NCBI GenBank assembly: GCA_025928735.1
Contig: JAICIW010000152.1
Coordinates: 1-6,021 of the forward strand
Length of the DNA: 6,021 nt
Direction of reading: 5' to 3'
Source: Rhodanobacteraceae bacterium
GTDB lineage: Bacteria; Pseudomonadota; Gammaproteobacteria; Xanthomonadales; Rhodanobacteraceae
Position numbers and translations under genes: made by a program. A model generated the notes under the pieces. The model saw nothing but the letters and a program-made list of their open reading frames with translations, was not told the origin of the DNA and did no database searches. Shown here piece by piece: positions 1-6,021 of this stretch (its first letter is position 1; every line of letters starts with the position of its first letter).

Positions 1-1503
1 GCCGTCCTGTTTCCGCCCATTCCGATCGACGAGACGCGCTATCTCACCGCCGCGTGGGAGATGTTCAACTCCGGGCAGTGGCTGGTGCCGACCGTCAACG
101 GCGCGTGGTATTCGGACAAGTCGCCGCTGCTGTTCTGGCTGATCGCGGGCGGCTGGAAAATCCTTGGCGTGCACACGTGGGTGGCTCGCGTCGAAGCGTT
201 GATCGTTGCCCTGTGCATGTTGCTGACGCTGCGGCGGCTCGCCGAGCGTCTCGGCATGGATCGGCGCGGCGCCGCTGACGCCATGTGGATGCTGGCCGGC
301 TGCCTCGGTTTCACGGTGTTCAGCACCGCGATCATGTTCGACCTGCTGTTGTCGCTGTGCGTCCTTGGTGCGCTGCACGCGTTGCTCGATCTCGATGCCG
401 GCCGATGGAAACGCGGTCTCGTTGCACTGGGTTTGACGATCGGGTTCGGCATCCTGGCCAAGGGCCCGGTGATGCTGTTGCACGTCGTCGCGGTCGCGGT
501 GCTGGCGCCGTTGTGGAGTGATACCGCGCGCAAATACAAGGCGCGCTGGTACTTCGCGCTGCTTGCCGGGTTCCTCATCGGTGTGGCGATCATGCTCGCG
601 TGGCTGCTGCCGGCCGCATGGTACGCCGGGCCGACGTACTGGCAACCGTTGGTGGACAAGGTCACCGGACGGATCGCAAAGAGTTTTGCCCACCGGCGGC
701 CGTTCTGGTGGTACCTGCCGCTGGTGCCGGTGCTGCTGTTGCCGTGGCTGTTGACCTTGCGCGCGCCGCGTGCGGCGTGGGCGGGGTTGTGGCGCGGCCG
801 CTTCGGGCGTTTCCTGTGGTGCTGGTGGGTCGTGCCCTTCGTCGCGTTCTGCGCGATCAGCGGCAAGCAGGTCCATTACCTGTTGCCGCTGCTGCCCGCG
901 TGGGTACTGGCGGGCGCATGGTTGTTGCAGCAGCCGGGCACTCGCTTGCGCTCGCTGTTGTTCGTCCTGCTTGCGCTGATTGCCGCGGCGCTGGTGGCAG
1001 TGGTGCCATGGCAGGCGGCGAAACTCTTCGGTTATTCGCCGCAACCGGCGATCGCGGCGTTCGCGCTGGTCGGGTTGATCGTCGCGGCCGGTGTGTGGCG
1101 CGTGTGGGGGCGCGATGCGCGCGGGGTGGCGCTGTCCACCACCGCGCTGGTGTCGGCCGTGATGCTGGCGGGTGCGCTGGCACTGTTGCCGTCGCTCGAC
1201 GTCGAACCCGAAGCCGCGTTCGTGAAGCAGGCGCTGCGTGCGCACGTGCCGATCGCCACCGTCGAATGGAACAATGGCTTGTTGGGCTACACCGGGCGTC
1301 TGCATCAACCGGTGCCGTGGACTCCCCGCGGCGAGATTCGCGTCTGGTGCCGTGCGCACCCCGACGGCATCCTGTTGACCACGGAAAGCCATGACGAGCT
1401 GAAGACCGCTACTCCCTTCAGGACCTGGCCGTATTTTTTGTCGGGTGATCGTCGCATCGCGGCTTGGCGCGCATCGCAGGTGTTGGACGGCAGCGCGCAC
1501 TGA
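1..1503 (+). CDS. Family 39 (ArnT/PMT-like) membrane glycosyltransferase, 5' end missing
   Basis: Integral inner-membrane glycosyltransferase of the GT-C fold. This superfamily moves a sugar from a polyprenyl-phosphate carrier to an acceptor on the periplasmic side; ArnT, for example, adds aminoarabinose to lipid A. The frame is open from base 1, so the start lies upstream; 500 residues are visible. Seen: an acidic Asp-Glu pair at visible residues 10-11 in a PIDETRY context, as in the first periplasmic loop of ArnT/PMT enzymes, followed by WLVPTVNGAWYSDKSPLLFW (27-46). Further on are an AKGP turn, a PFWWYLPLVP segment and SGKQVHYLLPLLPA, all typical of this family, plus many Leu/Val/Ala-rich membrane helices. 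The C-terminal part, after the last helices, looks like a short soluble domain. Roughly 30-50 N-terminal residues (first helix) are probably missing, by comparison with the family. The family is clear, but donor and acceptor cannot be read from sequence, so I do not call it arnT. It stops 68 nt before the peptidase start on the same strand. Confidence 0.9.
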   Translation, partial: AVLFPPIPIDETRYLTAAWEMFNSGQWLVPTVNGAWYSDKSPLLFWLIAGGWKILGVHTWVARVEALIVALCMLLTLRRLAERLGMDRRGAADAMWMLAGCLGFTVFSTAIMFDLLLSLCVLGALHALLDLDAGRWKRGLVALGLTIGFGILAKGPVMLLHVVAVAVLAPLWSDTARKYKARWYFALLAGFLIGVAIMLAWLLPAAWYAGPTYWQPLVDKVTGRIAKSFAHRRPFWWYLPLVPVLLLPWLLTLRAPRAAWAGLWRGRFGRFLWCWWVVPFVAFCAISGKQVHYLLPLLPAWVLAGAWLLQQPGTRLRSLLFVLLALIAAALVAVVPWQAAKLFGYSPQPAIAAFALVGLIVAAGVWRVWGRDARGVALSTTALVSAVMLAGALALLPSLDVEPEAAFVKQALRAHVPIATVEWNNGLLGYTGRLHQPVPWTPRGEIRVWCRAHPDGILLTTESHDELKTATPFRTWPYFLSGDRRIAAWRASQVLDGSAH

Positions 1504-1557
1504 CCTTCGCCACATGCATTCACGCGGGCAACGGACTACCCTCGTCCGGCTGCCTTC

Positions 1558-1565
1558 GAGGAGGG
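1558..1565 (+). promoter_or_regulatory. Strong ribosome binding site of the M28 peptidase gene
   Basis: A perfect AGGAGG core at 1559-1564 lies 7 nt before the ATG at 1572. It decides the start of the peptidase gene. The frame stays open further upstream to 1464, but that would overlap the glycosyltransferase gene and bury the signal peptide inside the protein. Confidence 0.85.
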
Positions 1566-1571
1566 ATTGCC

Positions 1572-3056
1572 ATGCCGCGCATTCGTTTGCTGTCCGCCTT
1601 GGTTGCCGGGACACTTGTCACCATCACGGTGTTCGCCGCGCCGCCCCCCGTCAACAACCATCCGGAACTGCACGCCGTCGCCGGCGCGGTGAAGGCGTCC
1701 AACCTGCATGCCACCGATGTTGCACTGGTGGGCTTCGGCACCCGCCACACGCTTTCGACCACCACGTCGAAAACCCGCGGCATCGGCGCAGCGCGGCGTT
1801 GGGTGGCGGCGCAGTTCGAAACGATCTCGAAAGGCTGCGACGGCTGCCTCGAAATCGTCACGCCTTCGCAGGTGTTCACCGGCAAGCGCATGCCCAAGGC
1901 CGGCGCCGAGGTGATGGACGTCGTCGCGATCCAGCGTGGCACCTCCGACCCCGACCGCGTGATCGTGATGACCGCGCACCTTGATTCGCGCCGCAGCGAC
2001 GTGATGGACGCGGCCGGCGATTCGCCGGGCGCCAATGACGATGCGGCCGGCGTCGCCGCACTGATCGAAACCGCGCGCGTGCTGTCGAAACACAGGTTCC
2101 CCGCGACGCTGGTGTACTCGGCCGATTCGGGCGAGGAGCAGGGCCTCTACGGCGGCAAGATCATCGCGCAGTACGCGGTCGATCATGGCTGGAAGGTCGA
2201 GGCCAACCTCAACAACGACATGGTCGGCAACTCGCACGGCGGCAACGGCGCCCACGACCCGCACACCATCCGCGTGTTCTCCGAAGGCACCAAATCCAAC
2301 GAGACGCTGGAACAGGCGGCGTACCGCCGCTACCACGGTGGCGGCGTGGATTCGCCCTCGCGCAACATCGCGCGCTACATGGCTGCGCTGGCCGAGCAAT
2401 ATCTTGATGATTTCCACGTGCGCATGGTTTATCGCACCGATCGCTGGGGTCGTTCGGGCGACCAGGTGCCGTTCCTCGACCAAGGCTTTCCGGCGGTGCG
2501 GTTGTCGGAATCGAACGAGAACTACGACCACCAGCACCAGAACGTGCGTGTCGAAAACGGCGTGCACTACGGCGACGTGGTGTCCGGTGTGGATTTCGAT
2601 TACCTCGCCAATGTGACCCGTCTCGATGCGATCACGATGGCCTCGCTGGCGATGGCACCGCCGCCGCCGCCCGATCTCGCGGTGAAGGGCGCGGTCGCCT
2701 ACGACACCACGCTGTCGTGGCAACCTTCGCCGGGCGCGGCCAGCTACAACGCCTGGTGGCGCGAAACCACCGCGCCGCAATGGCAACACGTGCAAAGCGC
2801 AAGCGATGCCGATTCGGTGGTGCTGAAGGACATCATCCTGGATGACTGGTTCTTCGGCGTGTCGGCGGTCAGCAAGGGCGGCTGGGAAAGTCCGGTGGAG
2901 TTTCCGGGCTTTGCCGGCAGCTTCGCGCGGTCGCCGAAGCTCGGCCCCGATGGCAAGCCGGTCGACGCGCTGTATCCCAGCTTCGGACGGTTCGGTGGCG
3001 ATGCGGTCGGCCAGCCTTCCTGGCGACACGACACGAAGTCGGACGGTCATCCATGA
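1572..3056 (+). CDS. Secreted M28-family zinc metallopeptidase with FN3-like C-terminus
   Basis: Predicted exported aminopeptidase-type hydrolase (494 aa) with a co-catalytic two-zinc site. Residues 1-22 form a signal peptide: basic MPRIR, a hydrophobic core, then probable cleavage at VFA-A. The M28 ligand set is visible in order: His136 (TAHLDS), Asp156 (PGANDDAAG), the Glu188-Glu189 pair (DSGEEQG; general base and ligand), Asp216 (NNDMVG), and His320 or His322 (NYDHQHQNVR). All catalytic positions appear intact. Cys89 and Cys92 (CDGC) could form a disulfide after export. A five-proline linker (363-367) leads to a region of about 80 residues (about 368-447) that reads like a fibronectin-III beta-sandwich (LSWQPSPGAASYNAWWR...), followed by a polar tail. 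The start is fixed by the AGGAGG 7 nt upstream. The stop overlaps the next start by ATGA, so the two are probably co-translated. Peptide substrate is unknown; release of N-terminal amino acids from peptides in the periplasm or outside the cell is the family expectation. Confidence 0.92.
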   Translation: MPRIRLLSALVAGTLVTITVFAAPPPVNNHPELHAVAGAVKASNLHATDVALVGFGTRHTLSTTTSKTRGIGAARRWVAAQFETISKGCDGCLEIVTPSQVFTGKRMPKAGAEVMDVVAIQRGTSDPDRVIVMTAHLDSRRSDVMDAAGDSPGANDDAAGVAALIETARVLSKHRFPATLVYSADSGEEQGLYGGKIIAQYAVDHGWKVEANLNNDMVGNSHGGNGAHDPHTIRVFSEGTKSNETLEQAAYRRYHGGGVDSPSRNIARYMAALAEQYLDDFHVRMVYRTDRWGRSGDQVPFLDQGFPAVRLSESNENYDHQHQNVRVENGVHYGDVVSGVDFDYLANVTRLDAITMASLAMAPPPPPDLAVKGAVAYDTTLSWQPSPGAASYNAWWRETTAPQWQHVQSASDADSVVLKDIILDDWFFGVSAVSKGGWESPVEFPGFAGSFARSPKLGPDGKPVDALYPSFGRFGGDAVGQPSWRHDTKSDGHP

Positions 3057-3772
3057 CGCGCATCGTCGCCGCCGTGCTCGTGGCCGTCGGCGTGGCACTG
3101 GGAGGCTGGTTCATCGGCAATGGTTTCGCGCACCGGCACCCGAACCGGTCCGTGACCGTCAAGGGACTCGCCGAACGCAACGTCAAGGCCGATATCGCGC
3201 TGTGGCAAATCCAGTTTGCCGAAACCGGCAACGACTTGGCCGGGGTGCAGGCCACCATCCAGCGTGACGATGTGGCCATCACCGGGTTCCTGCGGCAACA
3301 CAAACTCGGTACGGATGCGATCGCATTCCACAGCGTGCAGGTGACCGACCGCGCAGCACGCAACTACGGCAACGATCAATACAAGACGCGTTTCGTCGTC
3401 ACCGGCACCATCATGGTGCGCACCAAGGACGTGGATGCCGTCGCGGCGGCGGTGCAGGATACCGGCACGCTCATCGCGCAGGGCGTGGTGCTGGGCAACC
3501 CGGATGGCGGCTTCAATGAAGGTCCGAACTATTTGTTCGATGGCATCAACGCCCTGAAGCTATCGATGATCGCGGAAGCCACCAAAAATGCGCGCACCGC
3601 GGCCGAGCAATTCGCGCGCGATTCCGGCAGCAGGCTGGGCGGGATCGTCCGCGCCAACCAGGGCGTGTTCGAGATCCTGCCGCGCGACAAGGCGCCGATG
3701 CTGCAGCAGGACAAGCAGATAGACAAAACCGTGCGGGTGGTCGCGACGCTCGATTACGCGCTGGTGGATTGA
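3053..3772 (+). CDS. SIMPL-domain (DUF541, YggE-like) membrane-anchored protein
   Basis: A 239-aa protein with an N-terminal hydrophobic segment (about residues 4-22) that should act as an uncleaved anchor or signal, placing the rest in the periplasm. The remainder (about 32-237) is one SIMPL/DUF541 domain. Recognisable blocks are RSVTVKGLAERNVKADIALW near the start, LIAQGVVLG in the middle, and a long helix INALKLSMIAEATKNARTAAEQFA leading to SGSRLGGIVRANQGVFEI. It has no cysteine, so it is not a lipoprotein. Family members such as YggE and Brucella BP26 are periplasmic or surface proteins that form oligomeric assemblies; YggE is linked to oxidative-stress tolerance, but the biochemical role is not established. 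The ATG overlaps the peptidase stop (ATGA) and has only a weak purine stretch in front, so translation is likely coupled to the peptidase. Co-expression suggests a shared envelope role, which is inference. Confidence 0.9.
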   Translation: MTRIVAAVLVAVGVALGGWFIGNGFAHRHPNRSVTVKGLAERNVKADIALWQIQFAETGNDLAGVQATIQRDDVAITGFLRQHKLGTDAIAFHSVQVTDRAARNYGNDQYKTRFVVTGTIMVRTKDVDAVAAAVQDTGTLIAQGVVLGNPDGGFNEGPNYLFDGINALKLSMIAEATKNARTAAEQFARDSGSRLGGIVRANQGVFEILPRDKAPMLQQDKQIDKTVRVVATLDYALVD

Positions 3773-3803
3773 TGGACCGGTGGCGAGACAGGCGCGGCGG
3801 GAG

Positions 3804-3866
3804 TCAGCGGCGCGGTTTGGCGCGATGCGTGGGTGTCGCCGACCAGGGATCGTCGGGCCAAGGGTG
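3804..3866 (-). pseudogene. Orphan second copy of the HrpB C-terminal tail
   Basis: Read on the minus strand from 3866, this strip gives HPWPDDPWSATPTHRAKPRR and then TGA (3804-3806). The neighbouring hrpB ends HPWPDDPWTAVPTHRTNRRA and then TAG. By my alignment 14 of 20 residues are identical, and six of the codon differences are synonymous. The first 24 nt (3843-3866 against 4036-4059) differ at one base. Upstream of the His codon the resemblance stops abruptly: the RYPK expected before it is absent in all minus frames. There is no start codon or ribosome binding site of its own, so it is a gene fragment. The PTHRAKPRR ending resembles, from memory, the usual HrpB terminus better than the ending of the intact gene does. 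It may be the tail of an older hrpB allele left behind when the present allele arrived (inference); a diverged partial duplication is the alternative. Confidence 0.75.
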
Positions 3867-3879
3867 AGGCGACGCGTTT

Positions 3880-3902
3880 GCGATCTGCCGGTGGCAGATC
3901 GC
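3880..3902. repeat. 10-bp inverted repeat (hairpin) between convergent genes, possible terminator
   Basis: GCGATCTGCC (3880-3889) and its exact reverse complement GGCAGATCGC (3893-3902) are separated by three bases. This is the strongest fold in the strip between the SIMPL gene and hrpB, about 108 nt past the SIMPL stop and about 95 nt past the hrpB stop. Being symmetrical, it could end transcripts from either side or protect their 3' ends. No T-run follows it on either strand, so a standard intrinsic terminator is not supported. It could also be a small dispersed palindrome. Confidence 0.5.
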
Positions 3903-3996
3903 GCATCGACGAACGCCCGGAACATGGAATGCGCAGGGCCGGGCTCACACGACGAGACATGGATGTCGAGTCGATGTGGGTGCATCCCGTCCCGAG

Positions 3997-6021
3997 CTAC
4001 GCACGGCGGTTGGTGCGGTGAGTTGGAACTGCTGTCCAGGGATCGTCGGGCCAGGGGTGCTTGGGATAGCGCCCCTTCAATTCCTTCTTCACTTCCGGAT
4101 ACGTGCGATCCCAGAACCCGCGCAGATCCTGCGTGACCTGGATCGGCCGGCCAGCGGGTGAGAGCAGGTGCAGCATCACCGGCACGCGGCCATTCGCGAC
4201 GCGCGGCGTTTCGGCAAGACCGAACAGTTCCTGCAGTTTCACGGCTAGTACGGGCGATGGCACAAGCTCGCTCCTTCCCTCTCCCTCCGGGAGAGGGTGG
4301 CGCGCAGCGCCGGGTGAGGGTCCGGGCTCGCGTTGTGCCGTGCTACGCAAGCCCGGACCCTCACCCCCAGCCCCTCTCCCGATGGGAGAGGGGAGGTGAA
4401 GGCACGCATGGGCGGCGGTGGCGTAATCGAGTTTCACCAGCCGCCCGCTCGGCACCTGCAAGGCGTCGGGCGCGGCTTCGTCCAGCAGCTTGCGTTGCGG
4501 CCATTCGAGCAGACCCGCGAGCGCGTTCGAAAGGTCTTCGGCCGACAGCGCATCCAGCTTGCGTTTGCCGGCCAGCGCGGGGACAAGCCAGGTTTCAAGT
4601 GAGTCGAGCAATGTCGCGTCGGTGACATCCGGCAGACCGGCTTCGGGCATCGCAAGAGACAACCACCCGATGCGCGCGCGCAATCGGATCGCGGCATCGC
4701 TCCACGGCAGCGCGGCGATGCCGCGTGCGCGGATGCTGGCCAGCAAGGCAGGCAGTGCGTCATCCGCGCTGGCCGGCACCGCGTGCCGTTCCAGCACGAT
4801 GGCATCGAAACGGCGTTCCTCGAAAGCCTCGACCACATCGTTCGCGTTCATCCGCACCACGTGTTCGCGCTGGAAGCGCTGCGGGTAATCGCGCTCCAGC
4901 AGTGCGGCATCGAACGGGGCGGCAGTCAGGATCAAACTGTCACGCACGTCGAAACGCGCTTCGGTGACGATGAGCCAAGGTTCGCCGAACAGCACGGACG
5001 CTTCATGCAGCCGCGTGCCGCGGCCGTGGGCGAGGCGGTAGCGGCGCGGATCCTTCTCGTCCTGTCTTGCGACGCGATCCGGAAATGCGTGCAGCAGCAG
5101 ATTGCCGATCGTCAGCATGTCAGGCATGCCGCTGGCGCCGTGGCGCACGCCGAGGCGTTTGCGCCAACCACGCGCGGCCTGCTCGATGGCCGACAAGGCA
5201 CCCACGTCGGCATCGTGCACCACGCGCGCGCCGCCGTCGCGCCAGCGATGCAGGGCGTCGACGCGCGCGCGCAGGTCGTCATTGAATTCGCCGCGCAATG
5301 GCGAGCGCGCGTCCAGCAGCGCCAGCAGGTCGGCGACCAGCGCGCGCAGCCCGTCGGGTGCCCGCAGCGCGGCCGCCGCCATCCGCGGATTCGCGCCGAG
5401 TTGCAGCATGTCGCGCCCCAGCGGCGTGATGCGAAGGTTGGCGTCGATGGCTCCGAGCCGTTGCAGCAATTCGCGCGCCGCAGCCAGCGCGCCCGCGGGC
5501 GGAGCATCCAGCCAGCGCAGCGCCGCTGCCGCATCGACGCCGACGCCCCACGCCGCGATCTCCAGTGCCAGTCCGGACAACTCGGCTTGCGCGATTTCGG
5601 GCGTGCGCGAAGGTTCGAGGTGGCGACTCTCCGGCCACAGCCGCCAGGCGACGCCCGGTGCCACGCGCCCCGCGCGTCCCGTGCGCTGGTCGGCGGATGC
5701 CTGGGAAATGTTGACCGTCGCAAGGCGGGTGAAACCCGAGTTCGGATCAAAGCGCGGTTCACGCGCCAGGCCCGCATCGACCACCGCGCGCACGCCCGGC
5801 ACCGTGATCGAGGATTCGGCCACGTTGGTGGCGAGGACCACCCGGCGCGTGCCGGCCTCGGCGGGCGCAAGCGCTGCCTGCTGATCGGCCAGTGCCAGTT
5901 CGCCGTGCAGCGGCAGGATTTCCAAGGGTTCTCCCCTCTCCCGGACCGGGAGGGCATCTTCGAGCATCCGCTGCGCTTGTGCGATTTCGCGCCGGCCCGG
6001 AAGGAACGCCAACACGTCGCC
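3997..6021 (-). CDS. hrpB: ATP-dependent DEAH-type helicase HrpB, 5' end missing, with in-frame repeat insertion
   Basis: Cytoplasmic DEAH/RHA-type nucleic-acid helicase; the cellular role of HrpB is poorly defined. The frame runs off the right edge, so the start, the P-loop and the DEAH box lie outside; 674 residues are visible. The visible part begins at GDVLAFLPG, the entry to the second RecA-like lobe. It continues with PLHGEL, motif V (LATNVAESSITV, about 63-74) and motif VI (QRTGRAGR, about 112-119), the arginine-finger region. Helicase-associated (HA2, winged-helix/ratchet) and OB-like regions follow, then the HrpB-specific C-terminal domain: VPSGRLVKLDYA, PVLAVKLQELFGLAETPRV, QVTQDLRGFW and GRYPKHPWPDDP. 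This C-terminal signature separates HrpB from HrpA. Between DYA and PVLAV about 50 extra residues, rich in Gly, Pro and Arg, come from the palindromic repeat at 4277-4393. The frame survives, so the product may still work. It is convergent with the plus-strand genes. Adding roughly 210-220 missing residues gives about 890 in total, longer than the usual 810-850, as expected from the insert. Confidence 0.93.
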   Translation of the reverse strand, partial: GDVLAFLPGRREIAQAQRMLEDALPVRERGEPLEILPLHGELALADQQAALAPAEAGTRRVVLATNVAESSITVPGVRAVVDAGLAREPRFDPNSGFTRLATVNISQASADQRTGRAGRVAPGVAWRLWPESRHLEPSRTPEIAQAELSGLALEIAAWGVGVDAAAALRWLDAPPAGALAAARELLQRLGAIDANLRITPLGRDMLQLGANPRMAAAALRAPDGLRALVADLLALLDARSPLRGEFNDDLRARVDALHRWRDGGARVVHDADVGALSAIEQAARGWRKRLGVRHGASGMPDMLTIGNLLLHAFPDRVARQDEKDPRRYRLAHGRGTRLHEASVLFGEPWLIVTEARFDVRDSLILTAAPFDAALLERDYPQRFQREHVVRMNANDVVEAFEERRFDAIVLERHAVPASADDALPALLASIRARGIAALPWSDAAIRLRARIGWLSLAMPEAGLPDVTDATLLDSLETWLVPALAGKRKLDALSAEDLSNALAGLLEWPQRKLLDEAAPDALQVPSGRLVKLDYATAAHACLHLPSPIGRGAGGEGPGLRSTAQREPGPSPGAARHPLPEGEGRSELVPSPVLAVKLQELFGLAETPRVANGRVPVMLHLLSPAGRPIQVTQDLRGFWDRTYPEVKKELKGRYPKHPWPDDPWTAVPTHRTNRRA
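4277..4393. repeat. Composite palindromic repeat element inserted in hrpB
   Basis: Three nested palindromes. The left hairpin pairs CCCTCTCCC (4277-4285) with GGGAGAGGG (4289-4297) around a 3-nt loop. The central pair is 17 bp, GGGTGAGGGTCCGGGCT (4312-4328) with its exact complement at 4350-4366, extended after one mismatch by GCGT/ACGC. The right hairpin pairs CCCCTCTCCC (4371-4380) with GGGAGAGGGG (4384-4393) around GAT. The whole is roughly symmetrical and 117 bp (39 codons) long. Repeats of this CCCTCTCCC...GGGTGAGGG type are dispersed in many Xanthomonadales and betaproteobacterial genomes, mostly between genes, and when translated give recurrent GRGAGGEG-like peptides (recalled, not searched). 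It encodes no protein of its own and must be moved in trans, if it moves at all. I found no convincing target-site duplication. Confidence 0.85.

Noticed and set aside
39..866. Minus-strand open frame opposite the glycosyltransferase gene
   Set aside because: Its composition is typical of an antisense shadow, and the plus frame has clear GT39 motifs throughout.
1506..1548. Promoter or attenuator hairpin in the gap before the peptidase gene
   Set aside because: TACCCT at 1537 is only a partial -10 with no convincing -35 at proper spacing, and the CGGAC/GTCCG pair (1532-1536, 1544-1548) is only 5 bp.
1464..1571. Longer N-terminus for the M28 peptidase, starting at 1464
   Set aside because: It would overlap the end of the glycosyltransferase gene and place the signal peptide 36 residues inside the protein; the perfect AGGAGG 7 nt before 1572 supports the shorter form.
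1536..3098. Long minus-strand open frame opposite the peptidase gene
   Set aside because: It is an Arg/His-rich shadow of the M28 gene produced by high-GC third positions; the plus strand carries the recognisable signal peptide and zinc ligands.
3780..4136. Small plus-strand ORF spanning the intergenic strip into the hrpB 3' end
   Set aside because: It has a poor start, no ribosome binding site and no recognisable protein features, and about half lies antisense to conserved HrpB codons.
4259..4405. GGCAC at 4259-4263 and 4401-4405 as a target-site duplication of the repeat
   Set aside because: The copies are 142 nt apart, so removing one copy plus the insert would shift the hrpB frame; a 5-nt match this close is expected by chance.

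Overview
The window is GC-rich, densely packed bacterial DNA. It holds three plus-strand genes followed by one convergent minus-strand gene. The gene types, the high GC and the kind of palindromic repeat inside the last gene suggest a gammaproteobacterium of the Xanthomonadales (Xanthomonas/Lysobacter/Rhodanobacter/Dyella relatives). That placement is an inference from style; no ribosomal RNA or lineage marker is present.

Layout. Positions 1-1503 (+) carry most of a membrane glycosyltransferase of family 39 (ArnT/PMT-like), cut by the left edge. After a 68-nt gap with a perfect Shine-Dalgarno, 1572-3056 (+) encodes a secreted M28-family zinc metallopeptidase with a C-terminal fibronectin-III-like region. 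Its stop overlaps (ATGA) the start of 3053-3772 (+), a membrane-anchored SIMPL-domain (DUF541/YggE-like) protein. Positions 3997-6021 (-) carry hrpB, a DEAH-type ATP-dependent helicase, cut by the right edge so that its N-terminal ATPase lobe is missing. The three plus-strand products all act in or beyond the inner membrane. They could be one cell-envelope transcription unit, but only the peptidase-SIMPL pair is tightly linked. hrpB is unrelated in function and simply converges on them.

The unusual material is in and beside hrpB. A palindromic repeat of about 117 bp (4277-4393) sits inside the coding sequence of the HrpB C-terminal domain. It is read through in frame and adds a Gly/Pro/Arg-rich insert of about 40 residues. 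Downstream of the hrpB stop, the intergenic strip (3773-3996) contains a second, orphan copy of the last 20 HrpB codons with its own stop (3804-3866, -). It differs from the functional tail largely at synonymous positions, which looks like the scar of a past allele replacement rather than a fresh duplication. A strong short-loop hairpin (3880-3902) lies in the same strip. I see no CRISPR, tRNA, rRNA, transposase, phage or defence genes, and nothing that amounts to a new multi-gene system.
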